NCBI RefSeq assembly: GCF_018613325.1
Contig: NZ_JAGGQJ010000011.1
Location: 62,001 to 126,000, forward strand
Direction: 5' to 3'
Source of the DNA: Bacillus sp. ISL-34
GTDB lineage: Bacteria > Bacillota > Bacilli > Bacillales > DSM-1321
Length of the DNA: 64,000 bases
In this document: positions 58,061 through 64,000 of the stretch, one piece after another
Numbering within the stretch: position 1 is the first letter of the stretch
How the letters are laid out: each line of letters starts with the position of its first letter
Position numbers and translations under genes: made by a program
Notes under the pieces: model-generated
What the model saw: the letters and a program-made list of their open reading frames with translations, nothing else
What the model was told of the DNA's origin: nothing
Databases searched by the model: none

Positions 58061-58096
58061 ATGCTATCTACATATGAAGAATCGAAGGTGTCATAG
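58061..58096 (+). CDS. Candidate 11-residue leader peptide of the ABC exporter
   Basis: MLSTYEESKVS begins seven to eight bases after AGAGGA and ends in TAG immediately before the ATG of the exporter gene, with no base between. GAAGGTG inside the leader serves as ribosome site of the exporter. Arrangement suggests coupled or leader-regulated translation, as in drug-responsive leader peptides such as BmrB; function here is inference. Confidence 0.45.
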   Translation: MLSTYEESKVS

Positions 58097-59845
58097 ATGA
58101 AAAAGTTGTCCTCATTTCTTAAGCCGTACTGGCTTTTGATCATTCTTGCTTTATCCTTAATGATTGTCGAGCTCGGGGTAGAGCTGTTACAACCTTTATT
58201 TATAGCAAAAATAATTGATGATGGCATTTTGCAGAGAGATTTATCGGTGGTGATTAAATGGGGAAGTGTCATGGTCGGGCTTTCCGTTTTTTCATTTCTT
58301 GGCGGGATCGTTAATTCCTTTACGGCATCACATGTAAGTCAAAGCTTTGGACATGATGTCAGGAAAAGCCTTTTTGGTAAAATACAGGCGTTTTCTTTTG
58401 CAAATTTGAATAATATCCCCACTTCCTCGTTGATAACAAGGATGACGAATGATGTGACCCAACTTCAAAATACGGTTTTTATGGGCCTGCGTATCATGGC
58501 AAGGGCGCCATTGATCGTAATCGGCGGAGCGATAATGGCTATTGCGGTGGATTTGAAACTATCACTTGTTTTGGTCATTTCAATTCCGGTTCTTGTTTTC
58601 TTCCTGAGATGGGTTATGAAACGAGCAGCCAAGCTGTTTAAGCTTGTACAGAAAAAACTCGATAATGTCAATGGCGTCATGAGGGAAAACCTGATAGGCA
58701 TGCGCTTGATCAAGGCTTTTCTTCGTAAGGAGCATGAAATCGGCCGATTTGACGATGCGAATGAAGAGTTGAAAAGAAAGACCGTGACTTCCCTTCGTTT
58801 AATTGAAACGACGATGCCTGTACTTATGCTTGTCATGAATGTGGCGATTCTGATCATTCTCTGGCTTGGAAGCGAATTTATAACAACGGGAGATATACAG
58901 GTAGGGGAAGTTGTGGCGATTGTCAACTATGCCACAAGGATTGCGGCATCCCTTTCCGTTTTTTCATGGCTGATCATGGTCATTTCCCGTGCGAAGGCTT
59001 CAGCGGAGCGTGTGACGGAAATATTTGAAACCCCGATAGATATTGATGAAGGTAAGGCTGAAAGCAAGAATGGGGCCGTCAATGGTGGAGGCATCAAGTT
59101 TCTGGATGTATCTTTCCGCTATCCTGGAACCGATGCCTCGATATTGAAAAACCTGACCTTCTCCATCAATCCGGGAGAATCGCTTGCCATCTTAGGAGCG
59201 ACAGGATCAGGGAAAACATCACTGTTTCAGCTGATTCCGAGATTATACGAAGTTGAAAGCGGCTCCATTCAAATTGATGACCAGGACCTGAAAGATATTC
59301 CCTTGAATTCGCTGCGGAAAAGGATCGGCTATGTACCGCAAGAGGCCCTGCTTTTTTCAGGAACCATAAAAAATAATGTCGCTTGGGGAAAAGAAGGTGC
59401 CTCGATGGAGGAAATCATGGCTGCGGCCGAGCATGCTCAGGTGCATGAGACCGTAATGAAACTCCCGAAACAATATGAAACCCAGTTAGGGCAAAAGGGA
59501 GTGAATCTGTCCGGAGGGCAAAAACAGCGCTTATCGATCGCAAGGGCATTGGTGCGCAAACCGAAGATTCTCCTTCTGGATGATAGTACGAGTGCGCTGG
59601 ATTTGAAAACGGAAAGTAAATTGCTTGCCGCTTTAAAGGACTATACATGCACAACGCTAATCATTACACAAAAAATCAGTACAGCCAGGGAGGCTGACAA
59701 AATCTTGTTGCTGGAAAGCGGTCAAGTCCTTGCGCTGGGGAAACATGAGGATTTGCTTCAAACAAGCGATCTTTATCGAAAAATCGTTCACTCACAGTTT
59801 GGGGAGGAGGGGATTTCGCTTGAGTCTAAGAATATCTCCCGATAA
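58097..59845 (+). CDS. ABC exporter, first half-transporter (degenerate ATP site)
   Basis: A 582-residue type IV ABC exporter subunit: six membrane helices (residues 12-300) then an ATPase domain. Walker A GATGSGKTS lies near 371, the signature is the canonical LSGGQKQRL near 475, and Walker B ends LLLDDSTSALD with Asp in place of the catalytic Glu. Such a defect in one subunit, paired with a canonical Glu in the other, is typical of heterodimeric exporters (BmrC/D, TM287/288, YfiB/C). It pairs with the gene at 59820. It probably exports drugs or lipophilic molecules; the Fur box hints at an iron-linked substrate. Confidence 0.92.
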   Translation: MKKLSSFLKPYWLLIILALSLMIVELGVELLQPLFIAKIIDDGILQRDLSVVIKWGSVMVGLSVFSFLGGIVNSFTASHVSQSFGHDVRKSLFGKIQAFSFANLNNIPTSSLITRMTNDVTQLQNTVFMGLRIMARAPLIVIGGAIMAIAVDLKLSLVLVISIPVLVFFLRWVMKRAAKLFKLVQKKLDNVNGVMRENLIGMRLIKAFLRKEHEIGRFDDANEELKRKTVTSLRLIETTMPVLMLVMNVAILIILWLGSEFITTGDIQVGEVVAIVNYATRIAASLSVFSWLIMVISRAKASAERVTEIFETPIDIDEGKAESKNGAVNGGGIKFLDVSFRYPGTDASILKNLTFSINPGESLAILGATGSGKTSLFQLIPRLYEVESGSIQIDDQDLKDIPLNSLRKRIGYVPQEALLFSGTIKNNVAWGKEGASMEEIMAAAEHAQVHETVMKLPKQYETQLGQKGVNLSGGQKQRLSIARALVRKPKILLLDDSTSALDLKTESKLLAALKDYTCTTLIITQKISTAREADKILLLESGQVLALGKHEDLLQTSDLYRKIVHSQFGEEGISLESKNISR

Positions 59846-61610
59846 GGCAAAGTCTAAACCGGTCAACTCCTGGAATACGATAAAAAGGATCATTCCCTAC
59901 TTGGCAACGAATAAAAGCCTGCTATTTTGTGTCCTTTTCATGGTACTGATAAGCTCGGTTTTGGGACTGCTTGGCCCCTTTCTTGTTGGGATGGCCATTG
60001 ATGATTATATTGTCACAAGAGATAGCAGGGGGCTGATCAGCCTTCTTTTCGGACTTCTCGGAGTCTATATATTCTATTCCCTATCCATGTGGCTTCAGAA
60101 TTATTGGATGATTGGAATCGCTCAGGATACGGTTTATGAAATGCGCAATCAATTATTCAAAAAGCTTCACCAGTTGTCCATTCCCTTTTTTGACCGGCGT
60201 CAGCATGGGGAATTGATGAGCAGGGTCACGAATGATATAGAAAATGTCAGCTCCACTTTGAATAGCTCCGTCATCCAGATTTTTTCTAGTGTGCTGACAC
60301 TGGTCGGGACGATCGGAGTCATGCTGTATTTGAGCCCATTATTAACTGTTTTAACCTTATTCATCGTTCCTCTTATGTTCTTCGGTCTGAGATGGATAAC
60401 GAACCGGACGGGAAAGCTGTTTAAACAACAGCAGAAGAACCTTGGAGAACTGAATGGGTTTATAGAAGAAACGATTTCCGGACAACGGATCGTAAAGGCT
60501 TTTTCACAGGAAGATAAAGTGATCCGGGATTTTATCATCCGGAGTGAAAACTTAAAGAAAGCCGGCTTTCTATCACAATCATACTCTGGGCTGATTCCAA
60601 AACTGATGAATTTACTGAACAACTTAAGTTTCACGGTAATAGCTGCTGTCGGCGGGTTTTTGGCGCTGAGTGGCATCGGAACGGTTTCCATCGGGGTCAT
60701 TGTCATTTTCACCGAGTATTCAAGGCAATTCACCCGTCCGCTCAATGACCTGGCTAACCAATTCAATACACTCCTCTCAGCTGTTGCCGGTGCGGAGCGG
60801 GTTTTCGCCATACTTGATGAAAAAGAAGAGGAAGTGGATGAGAAACAGGCCTCTGAACTTCGTGATGTCCGCGGTGAAGTGGACTTTGAGGATGTTTCCT
60901 TTTCGTATAATGATGAGGAGCAAACGATATATGGTGTTAATTTCCATGCCGAAAAAGGGGAGACCATCGCGCTTGTGGGTCCCACTGGGGCCGGTAAGAC
61001 TACGATCATTAATCTTCTTGCACGTTTTTACGAGCCGAACAGCGGCCGGATAATGATTGATGGCCAGGATATCCAACAGGTGACGAGGTACAGTCTCCGT
61101 AAGCATATGGGCTTCGTTTTGCAGGATTCCTTCTTGTTTCAAGGTACGATTCGTGAAAATATCCGCTACGGTCGACTGGAGGCGGAAGATGAAGAAGTGG
61201 TGAATGCAGCCAAGCTTGCCAATGCCCATTCCTTTATCATGAAACTGCCGGATCGATATGATACCATCTTGAATCAAGATGGCAGTGGAATAAGCCAGGG
61301 ACAGCGCCAGCTATTATCGATTGCCAGGGCTATTTTAGCCGATCCCGTTCTATTGATTTTGGATGAAGCGACAAGTAGCATAGATACGATTACTGAGCTT
61401 AAAATCCAGGAAGCATTACACCGCTTGATGGAGGGAAGGACAAGTTTTGTCATAGCCCACAGATTGAATACAATTCAGCAAAGTGATCAAATCCTTGTAC
61501 TTGATGAAGGAAGGATCATCGAAAAGGGATCCCATGATGATTTGTTGCGGCAGAGGGGTTTTTATTACGACTTATTTCGGAGTTCATTAAGGGGAAATCA
61601 GATTGGATGA
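59820..61610 (+). CDS. ABC exporter, second half-transporter (canonical ATP site)
   Basis: A 596-residue partner of the preceding subunit. Six membrane helices are followed by an ATPase domain with Walker A GPTGAGKTT near 386, a degenerate signature (ISQGQRQLL) near 490 and a canonical Walker B LLILDEATSSID. Combined with the first subunit's intact LSGGQ, this makes one competent and one degenerate ATP site. TTG 59820 lies seven bases after GGGGAGGAGGGG and overlaps the first gene by 26 bases; longer in-frame starts have no ribosome site. Last gene of the operon. Confidence 0.92.
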   Translation: MSLRISPDKAKSKPVNSWNTIKRIIPYLATNKSLLFCVLFMVLISSVLGLLGPFLVGMAIDDYIVTRDSRGLISLLFGLLGVYIFYSLSMWLQNYWMIGIAQDTVYEMRNQLFKKLHQLSIPFFDRRQHGELMSRVTNDIENVSSTLNSSVIQIFSSVLTLVGTIGVMLYLSPLLTVLTLFIVPLMFFGLRWITNRTGKLFKQQQKNLGELNGFIEETISGQRIVKAFSQEDKVIRDFIIRSENLKKAGFLSQSYSGLIPKLMNLLNNLSFTVIAAVGGFLALSGIGTVSIGVIVIFTEYSRQFTRPLNDLANQFNTLLSAVAGAERVFAILDEKEEEVDEKQASELRDVRGEVDFEDVSFSYNDEEQTIYGVNFHAEKGETIALVGPTGAGKTTIINLLARFYEPNSGRIMIDGQDIQQVTRYSLRKHMGFVLQDSFLFQGTIRENIRYGRLEAEDEEVVNAAKLANAHSFIMKLPDRYDTILNQDGSGISQGQRQLLSIARAILADPVLLILDEATSSIDTITELKIQEALHRLMEGRTSFVIAHRLNTIQQSDQILVLDEGRIIEKGSHDDLLRQRGFYYDLFRSSLRGNQIG

Positions 61611-61617
61611 AGAAAGA

Positions 61618-61645
61618 ATGTGTGCCGTCAGGCGCACATTTTTTT
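61618..61645 (+). terminator. Terminator of the ABC exporter operon
   Basis: TGTGCC and GGCGCACA (one bulge) around GTCA, followed by TTTTTTT. Confidence 0.75.
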
Positions 61646-61838
61646 GTGTTGGTCTCATAACAACGGCCTTAAACTTGGGGATTGCATCGTTTCATTTAAT
61701 GATGCACCTTCTAAAAATGGGGGTTTTTTACCCGAAACGGTTTTTGTGAAACGTGAATTCCTAAATCCGTATTGATGGCAAAAGAGGTAATTATCGACAA
61801 AATAATGGAAAATACCTTACAAATTTACCATTTTACTA

Positions 61839-61868
61839 TTGCTAAAAAACCTTATGGTAACATATAAT
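61839..61868 (+). promoter_or_regulatory. Predicted cstA promoter
   Basis: TTGCTA (61839-61844), 18 bases, TATAAT (61863-61868). A seven-base inverted repeat, TTACCAT at 61825 and ATGGTAA at 61854, spans the promoter and may bind a regulator. Otherwise the gap 61646-61988 is empty. Confidence 0.55.
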
Positions 61869-61988
61869 TCAGAATATATATAAAATTCTTTAAATTTAAT
61901 GGGCATTGGGAGGAATACTGCTCAGGCCCCTTATAAATGAAGGTTTTTTATAGTTGCAAAATAGTTCAATAGAGAGGAGATGGAAAAA

Positions 61989-64000
61989 ATGAAAGCGCTT
62001 AAGTCGGTCATTCTTTGGGGAGTCATATCTGCTTTGGGTGCGGTGAGTTTTGGTTTCGTCGCGCTAAACCGGGGGGAAAGCATCAATGCCATGTGGATTG
62101 TCACTGCAGCACTTTGTGTTTATTCAATTGCATACCGCTTTTATAGTAAATTCATTGCACGGAAAGTGTTTGAGCTAGATGACAATCGCCAGACTCCATC
62201 TGAAGCGAATAATGATGGGAAAGATTATGTTCCTACAAACAAATGGGTGTTGTTTGGCCACCATTTTGCAGCAATTGCCGGAGCTGGCCCTCTGGTAGGT
62301 CCCATCCTTGCAGCGCAGATGGGATATTTGCCAGGGACGCTATGGCTTGTAGTCGGAGTTGTATTGGCTGGTGCCGTACAGGATTTCATCATTCTCTTCG
62401 GTTCGATGCGCCGTAACGGCAAATCATTGGGAGAGATGATCAAAGAGGAAATTGGGCCGATTACTGGATTGATAGCGATGATCGGTATCCTGGGTATCAT
62501 GATCATTTTATTAGCGGTACTTGCCCTGGTTGTCGTAAAAGCGCTGGTGGGCAGTCCGTGGGGGATGTTCACGATTGCCTCGACCATACCTATTGCAGTC
62601 CTTATGGGCATTTACATGCGTTATATAAGGCCGGGACGGGTTGGTGAAGGATCGATCATCGGAATCATACTATTGATGCTCGCTTTATATTTCGGCCGCT
62701 TTGTAGCCGAGAGCCCAACATGGGCGCCAATGTTCACTTTCAGCGGGGAAACGATCGCCATCATGTTGATTGTATACGGATTTGTTGCCTCCGTTTTGCC
62801 TGTATGGATGTTATTGGCACCGCGTGATTACTTAAGCACATTCTTGAAAATCGGTACGATCATCGGACTTGCACTTGGTATCTTTATTGTCATGCCGAGC
62901 CTTGAAATGCCTGCCGTCACTCAATTCATTGATGGAACAGGACCTGTATTTTCCGGGAATTTATTCCCGTTCCTATTCATTACGATCGCTTGTGGAGCGG
63001 TATCGGGATTCCATGCACTCGTTTCATCAGGTACAACTCCTAAAATGATTGAACGCGAATCGCATTCACGTCCAATCGGATACGGGGCGATGTTGACTGA
63101 ATCCTTTGTAGCCATCATGGCGATGATAGCAGCCTGTGTATTGACGCCAGGGATCTATTTTGCCATTAACAGCCCGGGGGCCGTTGTGGGAACGGAACCT
63201 GCTCAGGTGGCTGCCACGATATCCGATTGGGGTTTCGTTTTGACACCTGAGATGATTACCGACCTTGCAGACGATGTTGGGGAAGAGACCATTATATCCC
63301 GTACTGGAGGAGCTCCAACCTTTGCTATCGGCATGGCCCATATCTTCTCGCAAGTGATTGGCGGGGCGTCCCTGATGGCATTCTGGTATCATTTCGCGAT
63401 CCTGTTCGAGGCATTGTTCATACTGACCACCATTGATGCTGGAACCAGGGTAGGGCGTTTTATGATACAGGATATCATCGGCACCTTTTACAAACCATTT
63501 GCAAAAACGAATAAATGGCTGCCCAATATTATTGCGACTGCGATTTGTGTAATCGGTTGGGGGTACTTCCTTTATCAAGGGGTCATTGATCCTCTTGGCG
63601 GAATCAATACCCTTTGGCCATTGTTTGGAATTGCCAATCAGATGCTTTCCGCCATTGCGTTGCTGCTTGGGACGACGGTCCTTTTCAAAATGGGCAAAAA
63701 AGCGTACACATGGGTCACTCTTGTGCCTACTACATTCTTGTTGATAGTGACCATGACGGCAGGGTGGCAAAAGCTGTTCCACGAAAATCCGGCGATTGGC
63801 TTTTTAGCGCATAAGGATAAGTTTAAAGCTGCCTATGATAGTGGGGAAATTCTTGCTCCGGCAGCTAATCTGGCCGAGATGAAGCGGGTCATCGTCAATG
63901 ATTATGTGGATGCTGCCCTTTGTGCCATCTTCATGATTGTGGTGATCACCGTCCTTATTTCTGCCATTAGGTTATGGATAAAGGTCTTAAAGAACCAGAA
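61989..64000 (+). CDS. cstA: Carbon starvation protein CstA, 3' end beyond the window
   Basis: At least 670 residues of a CstA-family peptide or pyruvate transporter with a long series of membrane segments; no stop is reached before the window ends. Diagnostic regions are FGHHFAAIAGAGPLVGPILA near residue 83, GAVQDFIILFGSMRRNGKSL near 130, ACGAVSGFHALVSSGTTPKM near 335 and EALFILTTIDAGTRVGRFM near 472. It exceeds the roughly 600 residues I recall for B. subtilis CstA and resembles the longer CstA/BtsT type. GAGGAG precedes ATG 61989. A promoter-spanning inverted repeat suggests specific regulation. Confidence 0.93.
   Translation, partial: MKALKSVILWGVISALGAVSFGFVALNRGESINAMWIVTAALCVYSIAYRFYSKFIARKVFELDDNRQTPSEANNDGKDYVPTNKWVLFGHHFAAIAGAGPLVGPILAAQMGYLPGTLWLVVGVVLAGAVQDFIILFGSMRRNGKSLGEMIKEEIGPITGLIAMIGILGIMIILLAVLALVVVKALVGSPWGMFTIASTIPIAVLMGIYMRYIRPGRVGEGSIIGIILLMLALYFGRFVAESPTWAPMFTFSGETIAIMLIVYGFVASVLPVWMLLAPRDYLSTFLKIGTIIGLALGIFIVMPSLEMPAVTQFIDGTGPVFSGNLFPFLFITIACGAVSGFHALVSSGTTPKMIERESHSRPIGYGAMLTESFVAIMAMIAACVLTPGIYFAINSPGAVVGTEPAQVAATISDWGFVLTPEMITDLADDVGEETIISRTGGAPTFAIGMAHIFSQVIGGASLMAFWYHFAILFEALFILTTIDAGTRVGRFMIQDIIGTFYKPFAKTNKWLPNIIATAICVIGWGYFLYQGVIDPLGGINTLWPLFGIANQMLSAIALLLGTTVLFKMGKKAYTWVTLVPTTFLLIVTMTAGWQKLFHENPAIGFLAHKDKFKAAYDSGEILAPAANLAEMKRVIVNDYVDAALCAIFMIVVITVLISAIRLWIKVLKNQ

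Noticed and set aside
1-64000. CRISPR array, prophage or integrative element
   Set aside because: No regularly spaced repeats with unique spacers, no phage structural genes, integrase or attachment repeats were seen; the 21-bp array has spacers too short for CRISPR.

Overview
The window reads as chromosome of a low-GC, Gram-positive, spore-former-type bacterium of the Bacillaceae. Peribacillus or a close Bacillus relative is my best guess, from an IolS-like reductase, YfmQ- and YclM-like proteins, a qoxABCD oxidase, and S-box, T-box and preQ1-I leaders. The genus is an inference; no rRNA is present to test it. No phage, plasmid origin, CRISPR array or tRNA gene was seen. Mobile-element traces are limited to a transposase scrap and two copies of a Bacillus-type intergenic repeat.

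Layout. 1-1.9 kb: the end of an ADP-ribosylglycohydrolase, then two tandem paralogues (the first cut by a stop codon) around a small orphan, possibly toxin-immunity genes. 2-4.5 kb: a DUF445 protein and a bile-acid/sodium-symporter pseudogene with four lesions. 4.9-7.7 kb: bioF-bioH-bioC behind a BirA-type operator. 8-9.2 kb: a YitT-family membrane protein and a small protein. 9.4-17.8 kb: a sugar catabolic locus (binding protein, two permeases without an ATPase, LacI regulator, ThuA protein, two Gfo/Idh/MocA dehydrogenases, TIM-barrel isomerase) with three matching LacI-type operators, followed by a 21-bp tandem repeat. 18-22.7 kb: an RluF-type pseudouridine synthase, a drug/metabolite exporter, an aldo/keto reductase and brnQ under an isoleucine T-box. 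22.9-30.3 kb: a basic micro-protein, a large TPR plus dynamin-like GTPase, and an RbsABC-like sugar transporter controlled by a SAM-I riboswitch.

30.4-32.9 kb: a nitroreductase/HxlR pair and fabH with a FapR box. 33-42.3 kb: the most interesting block. An NCS1 permease diverges from a GntR-regulated run of luciferase-like monooxygenase, AA_synth protein, alpha/beta hydrolase, two aldehyde dehydrogenases, FMN reductase, an orphan protein and a YciI-like protein. Both divergent promoters carry the same perfect 20-bp operator just downstream of their predicted start points. I read it as an import and flavin-dependent degradation pathway for an N-heterocycle or similar small molecule. 42.9-46.8 kb: an XRE regulator, small unknown proteins, a lipoprotein and an HtrA-type protease. 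46.8-47.95 kb is a 1.15-kb stretch without a convincing gene. 47.95-51.8 kb: qoxABCD.

52-57.7 kb: a YfmQ-like protein, a 44-residue stress protein with a SigB-like promoter, a second drug/metabolite exporter, queF under a preQ1-I riboswitch, an aspartate kinase, a truncated IS1182-type transposase, an intergenic repeat and a nitroreductase. 57.9-64 kb: a Fur box, an 11-codon leader ORF, a heterodimeric ABC exporter and a long CstA protein that runs off the end. Small-molecule sensing recurs throughout: biotin, SAM, tRNA-Ile, preQ1, malonyl-CoA, iron, and two local repressors.
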